A DNA stretch of 64,000 bases from Lentzea pudingi. GTDB taxonomy: Bacteria > Actinomycetota > Actinomycetes > Mycobacteriales > Pseudonocardiaceae. The DNA lies in NCBI RefSeq assembly GCF_014646255.1, contig NZ_BMNC01000019.1, positions 1 through 64,000 of the forward strand, read 5' to 3'. Position 1 is the stretch's first letter; each line of letters starts with the position of its first letter. Shown here one piece after another: positions 45,763-53,759 of the stretch. The notes below the pieces were generated by a model, which saw only the letters and a list, made by a program, of their open reading frames with translations, was not told where the DNA came from and searched no databases. The translations under genes and the position numbers were made by a program.

Positions 45763-47312
45763 CCCGCACGCTCCGCGGTGACGGCCGTGCAGGACCGGCA
45801 CGCCCACGGCGAGCATCCGTCGTCCCGTCCGGTGCCAGAACGCTCGTCTGCGAGAAGAGCAGTGAGATCGGCCAGAAGCAGCGACACGGCATAGGCGGCA
45901 TGGGCCGGCACAACACCATTCCCGAGGGCACGGAGTTTGGCCGTGCGCGGAAGGGGAAGATCGTCGATCCACCCCTGCGGCAACCCCATGAGGTGCTCGA
46001 CGAAGGCCGGAGCCAACACCGGGCGGCCGTGTTGTCCTGGTTGGGTTGGATAAGGCGCTGGCCTGCCGAGCAGGCGTTCCCATCGCCGCACGGCCGGGGC
46101 GTACTCACCCCAGTCCACAACTGCGTGCGCGGCCATTAGTGGTGCGGTGAGCCCGGTGGCGGAGTCCTCTTCGGACGCTAGACAGTGCCGTTCGGCGTGG
46201 CGCGGGACAGCAGTTGGATGATCGCCGACGGCAGCATCAGGTCGCCCTTGGAACCGCGTTGCGCTGGACAGCCTTTGGTTCCGTCGGTCGCTCGCGGTGT
46301 CGGCAAGAGGACCGTTGGCCGCCCCGTTGCGTGGTTGCTCGGCGTGGCCAGCGTCTGCAGGAGTCGGCACTGATCCGTCAGCGACGGGCCACCATCGTGG
46401 GTGCAGTGGGTGGACGCTTTCGCGTCCGACGCCGTGGGAGTCGACAGCAGCCTGACCGCGATAGACAACGGCATGCCCATCCCGTTGCCGTTGATCCCGC
46501 GTGCGCGGTGCTTCTCCCGGCGTTGCAGCCAGAGGCTGGGATCCTCGCCGTCGTTCGGGTTGATCGCCGTCGGTGTGGGCAACAGCCTCACGTCTGCGTT
46601 CACCGCGTCGTGGAGGCTGACCTGGTGCCCCAGCGCGCGGCGGCGTGTCGGGTCGGCCGCACCCCGGTGATCGCCATCGCGTGCTTGCGGAGTCGGCAGC
46701 ATTCGCGGCGACGGGAGTGCGGGGCCAGGCGAGCAGGAACACGCGTTCGCGTCGGTGCGCGCAGCCGATGTCGGCGGCGCGAACGCTGTGCCAGAGCGCG
46801 TCATACCCTGCTTCGGCCAGGTCGCCGAGTACACGGTGGAGTCCTCCGTTGCGCCAGCGAAGCGCGGCGACGTTCTCCAGCACGCACAACGCTGGTCGTA
46901 GTATCCGAATGCCCTCCACGACGTTGGTCCACAGTCCACTGCGCGCGCCTTTCTCGATGCCCGCGCGCCGACCGGCGGCGGAGATGTCCTGACAGGGCCA
47001 GCCCGCGGTGAACACGTCGACCGGCTCCACCGCTGTCCAGTCGATGGCGCGGAGGTCGCCGAGGTTCGGCACGCCGGGCATGCGCGCGTCGAGGATCTGG
47101 CGGATGTGCGGGTCAGGGTCGGCGCACCAGGCGATGCGGCCTCCGCCGAGTGCGGCAAGCACGCCGAGGTCCAGCCCGCCATAGCCAGTGCAGACGGATC
47201 CCACGACGGGACCCAGGCTCTCGCGAACGCGCAGCGTTTGCGGCAGGGCTGTTATCGCCGTGCCCGGCGTGGGCTGTGGTCCGCGCCGGGCACGGTGGGG
47301 CGGTGCGTTCAT
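45759..47312 (-). CDS. DNA (cytosine-5) methyltransferase
   Basis: 517 aa from the ATG at 47312, which overlaps the upstream stop by 4 bp. N-terminal motifs: I GYGGLDLGV (43-51), IV AGWPCQDIS with PCQ at 106-108 (catalytic Cys), VI LENVAA (146-148), VIII HRRERVFLLAW (187-192). The C-terminus has DWGEYAPAVRRWERLLGRPA, MGLPQGWIDDLPLP and LRALGNGVVPAHAAYAV (motif X). Between them (about 46735-46185) the target-recognition region reads low-complexity in this frame, but like known phage-type methyltransferases in another frame (see findings), suggesting two compensating frameshifts or an unusual region. Confidence 0.75.
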   Translation of the reverse strand: MNAPPHRARRGPQPTPGTAITALPQTLRVRESLGPVVGSVCTGYGGLDLGVLAALGGGRIAWCADPDPHIRQILDARMPGVPNLGDLRAIDWTAVEPVDVFTAGWPCQDISAAGRRAGIEKGARSGLWTNVVEGIRILRPALCVLENVAALRWRNGGLHRVLGDLAEAGYDALWHSVRAADIGCAHRRERVFLLAWPRTPVAANAADSASTRWRSPGCGRPDTPPRAGAPGQPPRRGERRREAVAHTDGDQPERRRGSQPLAATPGEAPRTRDQRQRDGHAVVYRGQAAVDSHGVGRESVHPLHPRWWPVADGSVPTPADAGHAEQPRNGAANGPLADTASDRRNQRLSSATRFQGRPDAAVGDHPTAVPRHAERHCLASEEDSATGLTAPLMAAHAVVDWGEYAPAVRRWERLLGRPAPYPTQPGQHGRPVLAPAFVEHLMGLPQGWIDDLPLPRTAKLRALGNGVVPAHAAYAVSLLLADLTALLADERSGTGRDDGCSPWACRSCTAVTAERAG

Positions 47313-48496
47313 GCCGCCACGCCCTCGGGTTCGGCGCGAACCCCACTGTCCACCTTCGACGGTGACCGCGTCGCGGCACCGGGTTCGTGTTGAGAACACT
47401 TGAGTTCGCGTGAACTCTGGGGAGTGAGCGGCGTCCTGAAGACGAGGACGTCTTCGTGCGCGATGAGGTGCAGCGGGAGTCCGGCTTCGCGTTGTTTGCG
47501 GACGAAGTCACGCTGGAAGAACGAGCCCCTCGGCACGAGATCGTGCTCGGCCGCGCGCGCCAGCAGCGCGACACAGCGCTCCACCGGGATCAGGCCGGCG
47601 TGCATACCGCAGGCGAGGATCTGGGAGGGCAGGTCGATCAGTTCGGCGTGTTCGCGCCAGGGGCGGATGGTGATGGCGATGTGTCCGCCTGGCCGTAGGT
47701 ACGGCACGAGTCCGGCGAGGATGCGGGTGAAGCCGGACAGCAGCCGGTGGTGGCCGATGTTGGCGAGGTTTCCGCGGTCGAGGGTGTTGCCGTAGAGGTG
47801 GTGGTACTTCTGGATTCCTTTGCCGGGTGCGACCGCGACCTGTCCGTGGGTGGAGGGCCCGTACGGCGGTGAGGTGACCACGAGCGCGGCCTGCCCGAGA
47901 TACTCGGGCGGGAGGAGTGCAGCGATTTGACGAGCGTCGCCGTGGAACACCCGGCCCTCGTGCGCCACACCGGCGTCGTGGGCGAGGAGAAGATTGGCGC
48001 GGGCGACATCGACCCAGTGCGGCTCGTACTCGATGCCGGCCGCGCGGCGCCCGGCGTGCACGGCTTCGACGAGGGTGGTGCCGATGCCGCACATCGGGTC
48101 GAGCACCAGGTCGCCCGGCTGGGTGTAGTGGGCGATGGCGTGCGCGGCGACAGCCGGCAGCATTTTGGCCGGGTGCGCGGTCGAGTCGGCGACGTAGCGG
48201 CCCTTGCGCTGGGCGGCCGGGGAGGTCTGCGCGGTCGTCCACACCGACACCGCCATGTACCTCGCCGCGTCGTCAGCGGCTCGCTCGGAGGCGATGCCGG
48301 TAGTGCCACGGGGAGCGCCGATGACGGTGCGCGGGACGCGCTGGGCCGAGTCGTCCGCCGGGTTGTCCGCGCTGGGCGGAGCCGGAGTGGCGGAGGTGTC
48401 GGGCAGGGCGTGCGGGGTGCGGTCGTCGGCCACGGGCGTGCCTTCCGGGCGGTGGTGTGCGGGCTGGGCGGGGTTCGGGATCGGCTCGCTGGTCAT
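47309..48496 (-). CDS. DNA methyltransferase (N4-cytosine/N6-adenine type)
   Basis: 395 aa. A Pro-rich leader (1-75) precedes the SAM-binding motif VLDPMCGIGTTLVEA (133-140) and the catalytic LVVTSPPYGPS (TSPPY, 208-212), with GGHIAITIRPW further on. The motif order (SAM site before TSPPY) excludes the beta-class arrangement. Target sequence unknown. It overlaps both neighbouring operon genes by 4 bp. Confidence 0.82.
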   Translation of the reverse strand: MTSEPIPNPAQPAHHRPEGTPVADDRTPHALPDTSATPAPPSADNPADDSAQRVPRTVIGAPRGTTGIASERAADDAARYMAVSVWTTAQTSPAAQRKGRYVADSTAHPAKMLPAVAAHAIAHYTQPGDLVLDPMCGIGTTLVEAVHAGRRAAGIEYEPHWVDVARANLLLAHDAGVAHEGRVFHGDARQIAALLPPEYLGQAALVVTSPPYGPSTHGQVAVAPGKGIQKYHHLYGNTLDRGNLANIGHHRLLSGFTRILAGLVPYLRPGGHIAITIRPWREHAELIDLPSQILACGMHAGLIPVERCVALLARAAEHDLVPRGSFFQRDFVRKQREAGLPLHLIAHEDVLVFRTPLTPQSSRELKCSQHEPGAATRSPSKVDSGVRAEPEGVAA

Positions 48497-49593
48497 CGGA
48501 TGCCTCCGTTCTCGCGTGCCGCGTCGGCCGCGCTCGGGCGAGGCGGTTCGTGGTCATGCGGCTGGGCAAAGACCTGAACGTCGGAGTGGATGCGCCGATG
48601 GGGTTCGGGCAGGCCGCGCACGGACGCGCGGTGACGGGCGCGGGCCTCGTTGTCGGCCGCCGGGCCGTCGGGATCGGCGAGGAGGTCGTCGGCGAACCGG
48701 CCGCCGCGCACCGGCGCGTGCAGGGCCACGATGTGCTGCAGGTAGAGCAGGTCGGCGTTCTGTGCCGAGGCCACGACCGCGCCGGTCGGGTCGATCAGCT
48801 CACCCGCGAGCCAGTCACAGTGAGTGAGTACGACGAGGATGCCGCCGACCCGCAGCAGCCGGGCCGCGACCAGCGCCACCAGATCGCTGAACCGGTCGCC
48901 GCCGTGCTCGGGACACAGACTTGTGATGATCAAGTCGGTGTCGGATGCCGCGTCCTGGACACCGTCTGGGAACTCGTCGCCGGTGCCTGAGTGCGAGGGC
49001 GCGCCGACGGTCACGGTCGCGTGGTCGGCGTCGCCGACGAGGTCTGCCCAGAACGGCGGCATCCCTGGACCGGTGGTGGTCGGGTCTGCCGCGATGCGCA
49101 CCACCCGGCCGTTGCGGCCGAGCTCTTCGACGGCGGTGAGCGCGTCGGCCAGCGCGGCGTCGGGCTTGGCCGCAGGGGCGTGTTCGAGCAGGGCGTCGGA
49201 GGAGACCGGCGTGAGCCGTGGACGATCGTCGGGGGTCGGTTGCGTGGTCGGCCAGGGCAGGAGCGCGACTCGTCCGCCGGGTTGGCTGAACGCGTCGACG
49301 ATCTTTTCGATGAACGGTGCCGGCCAGGCCGTGTCGAGGTCGATCGGTGCCGGGCCGGCCGTCCACACCGTCGCCGGGATCGGCGTCGGGGCCGAGCCGC
49401 GCGCCTGGGTGCGGCCACTGGGCGCACTGGGTGTGGCGGGGCTGATCCTGGTGGTGGACGGTGCGGTCGGATAGGGGCGGCGCTCGGCGCCGGAGCGGGT
49501 TGCCGTGCGGCTGTTTGGCGGGCGGGTGGTGTCGTCGCGTCGCGTTGGGCCGTGTGGCACCGAACGGCGCGCGGTGTGCTCGGACTGAGTCAT
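48493..49593 (-). CDS. Methyltransferase-like protein lacking the catalytic motif
   Basis: 366 aa from the ATG at 49593, GAGGAA upstream. After a Pro/Thr/Arg-rich leader (1-80) the fold resembles the neighbouring DNA methyltransferase: ADPTTTGPG and VTVGAPSH strands, DTDLIITSLCPEHGGDRFSD where TSPPYG would stand, and LLRVGGILVVLTHCDWLAGE like GGHIAITIRPW. The DPPY-type catalytic residues are absent. It may be a non-catalytic partner or specificity subunit of the methyltransferase it precedes. It is the first gene of the operon. Confidence 0.5.
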   Translation of the reverse strand: MTQSEHTARRSVPHGPTRRDDTTRPPNSRTATRSGAERRPYPTAPSTTRISPATPSAPSGRTQARGSAPTPIPATVWTAGPAPIDLDTAWPAPFIEKIVDAFSQPGGRVALLPWPTTQPTPDDRPRLTPVSSDALLEHAPAAKPDAALADALTAVEELGRNGRVVRIAADPTTTGPGMPPFWADLVGDADHATVTVGAPSHSGTGDEFPDGVQDAASDTDLIITSLCPEHGGDRFSDLVALVAARLLRVGGILVVLTHCDWLAGELIDPTGAVVASAQNADLLYLQHIVALHAPVRGGRFADDLLADPDGPAADNEARARHRASVRGLPEPHRRIHSDVQVFAQPHDHEPPRPSAADAARENGGIR

Positions 49594-49967
49594 GGTTCCT
49601 CGCAATCGGGTGCGGCGCGCCCTGTGGCGCTCTCTCGTACATCTCGCAACTCCGAAATCCGCGCTGTTTTTTGACAGCCCGTACTCAACTTTCTTAAAAA
49701 TCTTGTTTTCAGCTGCCTGCCCGAGGGTCACAGAAGGATTAGGCGCTCATACCCGTGCGCGAAGAAGACCAGAGAGCCCATGCCGCAAAGGGAATGTCGA
49801 CAGAGAATCTCGACGGATTTTCTCCGTCTCGCTCGCGGTGTGTTCCAGGTTCTGCGTCCAGGGCTTCCGAGCCGCCACCGGATCGCCACTAACGATCGCC
49901 ATGGCAGTTCAGCGCCTACTGCAGGCGATCGTCAATGATCTTTAAGGAACCTTCCACATGAACGGAT

Positions 49968-49999
49968 AGTGATCTTTTCGGCGGCGCGAAACGATCACT
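49968..49999. repeat. Long palindrome upstream of the transfer operon
   Basis: AGTGATCTTTTCG and CGAAACGATCACT pair over 13 bp with one mismatch around a 6-base GCGGCG loop. A related TGATCTT occurs at 49937-49943 and AGATCAC just downstream. Candidate operator or part of a transfer origin. Confidence 0.6.
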
Positions 50000-50009
50000 C
50001 AAGATCACC

Positions 50010-50062
50010 GGTGGCGGTTTGGTGGACTTCTGGTGGCGGTTGGGTTGCGTTGTGGTGGACTT
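50010..50062. repeat. Paired direct repeats
   Basis: GGTGGCGGTT occurs at 50010-50019 and 50032-50041; GGTGGACTT occurs at 50021-50029 and 50054-50062, in the same alternating order. Iteron-like arrangement about 50 bp upstream of the first transfer gene. Confidence 0.6.
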
Positions 50063-50115
50063 GATTTGGCTTCCTTGTCTGGTCGTTGTTCTGCGATCAC
50101 GCGGGGAGCCCAGTC

Positions 50116-51174
50116 ATGAATTTGCGTCACGTATTGAGTTGTGTTCCTTTGGGGCGTGACTCGCTGCCCTTGGATGCCGCGCGGACGGCGTTCGAATGGT
50201 TGGTCACTGGACCGCGCCCGGCCTGGGTCGACGGCTGGCGTTTCCCGGGTCTGCCCCGGCGGCGGGTGCCCCTGGATGAGTTGCGGGGTCTGCTGCTGGA
50301 CCCGGAACTGCCGATGTCGACCGTGGACCCGGTCTGGGTGCACCTGGTCACCCGCTCGCGAGACAAGGGCGGTGCCGCGACGGTGGGGTGTGTCGGCGTC
50401 GCGCTGCCCGCGCTGTTCGGCATTGCCGCCGAGTTGTGCAAGCCGTTCGTCGACGACCACCACGACATTCACGCCGCGCTGCTGACCGGGTTCCTCTCGG
50501 AGCTGGCGACGATCGACCTGACCCGGCCGTGGGTGATGTGGCGGCTGCGCTGCGCGGCGTTGCGCGCGGGGCACCTGTTCATCCGGGAGGCGCTGGAGCG
50601 TCCGATGCCGTCGGAGGACGCGTTCCGCTCCAGCGAGCCGCGCCCGCCGTGGGGACACGAGGACTTCGTGCTCGCCCGCGCGGTCGCAGAGGGAGTCATC
50701 ACCGGCGAGCAAGCCGAGCTGATCGGCGCCACCCGGCTGGAGCCGGAGTACACCCTCGCCCACGCCGCCGCCGACTGGGGCGTCAGTTACGACACCCTCG
50801 CGCACGTCCGTGTTCGCGCCGAGCGGCGGCTGGTCGCCTGGCTGCGCGAGCAGGCCGCGCACGACGACCCCGGTGAACGCGGCGAAGGCGCGGTGGAGGT
50901 CCAGGCGATCCACGCGGCGACCGTCATCGCCGCCGCCCGCCACGCGGCGCGCCCCTCGACACCTGCACCCGGTCAGGCACGCACAGTGACCACTGTCGGT
51001 GGGAAGTCGTCAGAAAAAGTTCGGGGCGACGTGTCAAAAAAGACCCCGAAATCCGGAGTCGAGGGCTGCGGGACAGAAGCAGCAGCTCCCGCACACACCA
51101 CCTCGCCCGACCGTCCGACCGGGACCACCCGGCGGCCGTCGGACCCGACTCCGGGAGTGCCGCGATGCGCCTGA
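50116..51174 (+). CDS. Sigma-region-4-like helix-turn-helix protein of the transfer operon
   Basis: 352 aa from the ATG at 50116 (GGGGAG upstream). All-helical; the second half (ARAVAEGVITGEQAELIGAT, then AADWGVSYDTLAHVRVRAER) resembles the DNA-binding helices of sigma factors. A basic, Thr/Pro-rich tail follows. First gene of the transfer operon, so a regulator of transfer is likely. Family not firmly recognised. Confidence 0.55.
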   Translation: MNLRHVLSCVPLGRDSLPLDAARTAFEWLVTGPRPAWVDGWRFPGLPRRRVPLDELRGLLLDPELPMSTVDPVWVHLVTRSRDKGGAATVGCVGVALPALFGIAAELCKPFVDDHHDIHAALLTGFLSELATIDLTRPWVMWRLRCAALRAGHLFIREALERPMPSEDAFRSSEPRPPWGHEDFVLARAVAEGVITGEQAELIGATRLEPEYTLAHAAADWGVSYDTLAHVRVRAERRLVAWLREQAAHDDPGERGEGAVEVQAIHAATVIAAARHAARPSTPAPGQARTVTTVGGKSSEKVRGDVSKKTPKSGVEGCGTEAAAPAHTTSPDRPTGTTRRPSDPTPGVPRCA

Positions 51175-51695
51175 CCCGTTCCCTCATTCACCGCTCACCG
51201 CGCCACCGCAGTGGCGCGCTCCGCCCTCCCCGCAGTCCTGTGAGCCCGCCTGTTCGACTGGTTCGCCGAGCCCGGCGCACGCGCCTGCACGTCTCGAGCT
51301 CGTGCACCGCCGCAACCGTCACACCTCGGATGTCTACTGCGGCGGCGGAGTGGCGGGCCTGCCTGCGGCGCACGCTCGTAGTGCTGGCCGGCGTGGCGGT
51401 CGTGGTGCTGGTCATGCCCCTCTCGGCCGTGCAGGCGGAGAGCGTCACGGTGCTGGCGCAGGTGCAGTCGGTCGACCAGGTCCTGTCCAACATCCGTAAC
51501 TGGCTGATGGGCATTCTCGCCCTGCTGGCGACGGTGTTCCTCACCATCGGCGGAGTCCGCCGGGTCATCGGCGGGGGCGATCCCGGCGAGCACGAGAAGG
51601 CCAAGGACTGCTTCAAGGCCGCCGCGATCGGCTACGGCCTGGCCGCGCTCGCCCCGCTGGTCGTCAGCGTGCTCAAAGGCATCGTGGGGGCGTAG
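51165..51695 (+). CDS. VirB2/TrbC-like pilin subunit
   Basis: 176 aa (ATG 51165, GGGAG upstream; ATG 51330 is possible). A basic leader is followed by a signal-like helix (TLVVLAGVAVVVLVMPLSAV, then QAES) and two short hydrophobic helices around a glycine-rich turn (ATVFLTIGGVRRVIGGGDPG), the layout of conjugative pilins. Overlaps the upstream gene by 10 bp. Confidence 0.65.
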   Translation: MRLTRSLIHRSPRHRSGALRPPRSPVSPPVRLVRRARRTRLHVSSSCTAATVTPRMSTAAAEWRACLRRTLVVLAGVAVVVLVMPLSAVQAESVTVLAQVQSVDQVLSNIRNWLMGILALLATVFLTIGGVRRVIGGGDPGEHEKAKDCFKAAAIGYGLAALAPLVVSVLKGIVGA

Positions 51696-51698
51696 GCG

Positions 51699-53759
51699 AT
51701 GTCTGCGACCACCCCGGTGCGGCACGCCCGTCGCACCCCGGCGTGCCACAGCCCGCGCCTGCCGCGCCCCATCCTGGCCCGGCATGCTGACGATCGGCGC
51801 GGCGCACTGCGGCGGCGCGCCCTGTGGCTGCTCCTGGTCGTGTTGCTGGCGGTCGTGAGCGGTGGTGCCGCGGTGGCGGTGGCGCAACCGAGCCCGGTCA
51901 CGCCCGCCCCCTGCCCGCAGCCCGGCGCCTCATCGCCGACACCATGCCCGCCTGCACCGCCATCGAGCGGACCCCCTCAGGCCCCGCCGAGCACCACGTC
52001 GTCGGCGCCCGTCACGACCGCGCCGAGCACGACAACGCCGAGCCCGCCACCACCGGTGACGCCGCTCAGCCCGCCCAGCGGGGAGTGCGGCATCACCGAC
52101 ATCGGCGCGTGCATGGCCGACGGCATCAACAGCTTCTTCTGGGCGCTGGTTGTCGCCGCGTTGAACTCGCTGTTGCGGCTGGTGGCTCAGACGCTGCTGG
52201 CCACGCCGACGCTGGATCAGCTGCCGCGGATCGGTGAGCTGTGGGAATCCTCGCGCGGCATCGTGATCGCCAGCTACGCGCTGCTGATCATGGTGTCGGG
52301 CATTGTGGTCATGGCCTACAAGACGCTGCAGACCCGCACCACGATCCGCCAAGCCGCGCCGCGCATCGTGGTCGGATTCCTCGCCGCGAACCTCTCCTGG
52401 ATCCTCGCCGCGAAGGCGATCGAGTTCGCCAACGCCTTGTCCTACGCGCTTGTCGGCGGGGGCGTGGACCCCAGCGGCGCGGCCCAGACACTGTCGGCGT
52501 TGCTGACCAACACGGTGATGAACTCGATCACCTCGGCAGGGTTCTTCGGCATCCTGATCTCGCTCGGCCTGGTCGTTCTTCTGGTCTCGCTGATCGGCAG
52601 CTACGTCGTGCGCGTCGCGCTGACCGCCGTGCTGGTCGCGGGCGCCCCGCTGGCGTTGAGCTGTCACGGCACGGAGCAGACGGAAGGCGTCGCCTTCTGG
52701 TGGTGGCGGGCGTTCTTCGGAGTGCTCGGCATCCAGGTCGGACAGTCGCTCACGCTGATCACCGCCCTGCGGGTGTTCTTCTCCGAGGGCGGCTTCACCT
52801 TCCTCGGGCCGACACCGGACGGTGTCGTCAATCTGATCGCCACGGGTGGGCTGCTCTGGATCCTCGTGAAGATCCCGAGCTGGGTCATGCACCACATCCA
52901 GCTCGGCGGCGGCAAGCGGTCGATGCTCGGTTCGCTGGTGCGCGCGTTCGTGGCGTACAAGACCTTCGGCCTGCTGCGCGGCGGGGGCGGCAGTGGCGCA
53001 CGGTCGCACTCGGCCGGCCCTGGACGCGGGAGGCGGGGAGCAAGCAGCGGTGCTGCCGGTGGATCCACGAACCCCTACGCCCATGTGCGCGCCACGTCCA
53101 TCGGGCAGTACATGCTGCCGCTGGCCGGGCTGCGCCGCAGCCGCCCAGCCACCACACCCAAGCCAGCACCCGCGCCCAAGTCGAGCAGCGGCCACGGCCA
53201 CCAGCTGACCCTGCCGCTGGGTGGTGAGTGGCCGGAGTACAAGCCGGTTCTCGGGCGGGACGGCCAGTACCGGTTGCCGCTGGATGTCGAGCGCGTCAAG
53301 CCGACGCCACCGCCTGCGGTCCCGCACGGACCGCCGCGCACAGGTGGGCGGCGTCGTGGCGGGCAGCTGCTGGAACTGCCGTTCGACCCGTACCGGGGTA
53401 ACCGGCCGGATCGCTCCGGCCAGTACCGGTTGCCGCTCGACGGTGTGCGCCGCACACCGCGCCCGCCATCCCCGGCACCGTTCCCGGCGCCGCCTGCGGC
53501 ACGGGCACGCAGCACACAGCCAGAGCTGCCGTTCGACCCGTACAAGGGCAACCGGCCGACCCGTTCCGGGCAGTACCCGCTGCCGCTGGACGGAGCACGT
53601 CGCATCCCGCCCGCGACACCCGCACCGGCGCCACCCGCACCTCCGCCGCCACCGCGACCGGCCTCGCCCGCGGGCCGGCAGCTGCGGCTCCCGCTGGACC
53701 TTCCGACACGCCCGCGGCGCTCCTCGCCGCCGCCACCCACGCCCGGAGGTACGCCATGA
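51699..53759 (+). CDS. VirB6/TrbL-like conjugation channel protein with repeat tail
   Basis: 686 aa. N-terminal signal/anchor (residues 47-62), a Pro/Thr/Ser linker, then a polytopic membrane region (about 135-420) with the VirB6/TrbL pattern (LRLVAQTLLATPTLDQLP, RIVVGFLAANLSWILAAKAI, FWWWRAFFGVLGIQVGQSLT). The C-terminal 220 residues are Pro/Arg-rich with eight copies of a Q-[LY]-x-L-P-[LF]-like motif, e.g. QYMLPL (470), QLTLPL (502), QYRLPL (523 and 575), QLRLPL (661), and twice ELPFDPYxGNRP. The stop overlaps the PrgI start (ATGA). The membrane part probably lines the inner-membrane channel; the tail's role is unknown. Confidence 0.8.
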   Translation: MSATTPVRHARRTPACHSPRLPRPILARHADDRRGALRRRALWLLLVVLLAVVSGGAAVAVAQPSPVTPAPCPQPGASSPTPCPPAPPSSGPPQAPPSTTSSAPVTTAPSTTTPSPPPPVTPLSPPSGECGITDIGACMADGINSFFWALVVAALNSLLRLVAQTLLATPTLDQLPRIGELWESSRGIVIASYALLIMVSGIVVMAYKTLQTRTTIRQAAPRIVVGFLAANLSWILAAKAIEFANALSYALVGGGVDPSGAAQTLSALLTNTVMNSITSAGFFGILISLGLVVLLVSLIGSYVVRVALTAVLVAGAPLALSCHGTEQTEGVAFWWWRAFFGVLGIQVGQSLTLITALRVFFSEGGFTFLGPTPDGVVNLIATGGLLWILVKIPSWVMHHIQLGGGKRSMLGSLVRAFVAYKTFGLLRGGGGSGARSHSAGPGRGRRGASSGAAGGSTNPYAHVRATSIGQYMLPLAGLRRSRPATTPKPAPAPKSSSGHGHQLTLPLGGEWPEYKPVLGRDGQYRLPLDVERVKPTPPPAVPHGPPRTGGRRRGGQLLELPFDPYRGNRPDRSGQYRLPLDGVRRTPRPPSPAPFPAPPAARARSTQPELPFDPYKGNRPTRSGQYPLPLDGARRIPPATPAPAPPAPPPPPRPASPAGRQLRLPLDLPTRPRRSSPPPPTPGGTP

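Larger units (their letters stand above)
49594..50115. promoter_or_regulatory. Divergent control region of modification and transfer operons
   Basis: About 520 bp between two divergent operons. It includes an AT-richer stretch (49660-49720) just upstream of the methyltransferase-like gene, and the hairpin and direct repeats listed next. A natural site for the element's master promoter and possibly its transfer origin. Confidence 0.45.
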
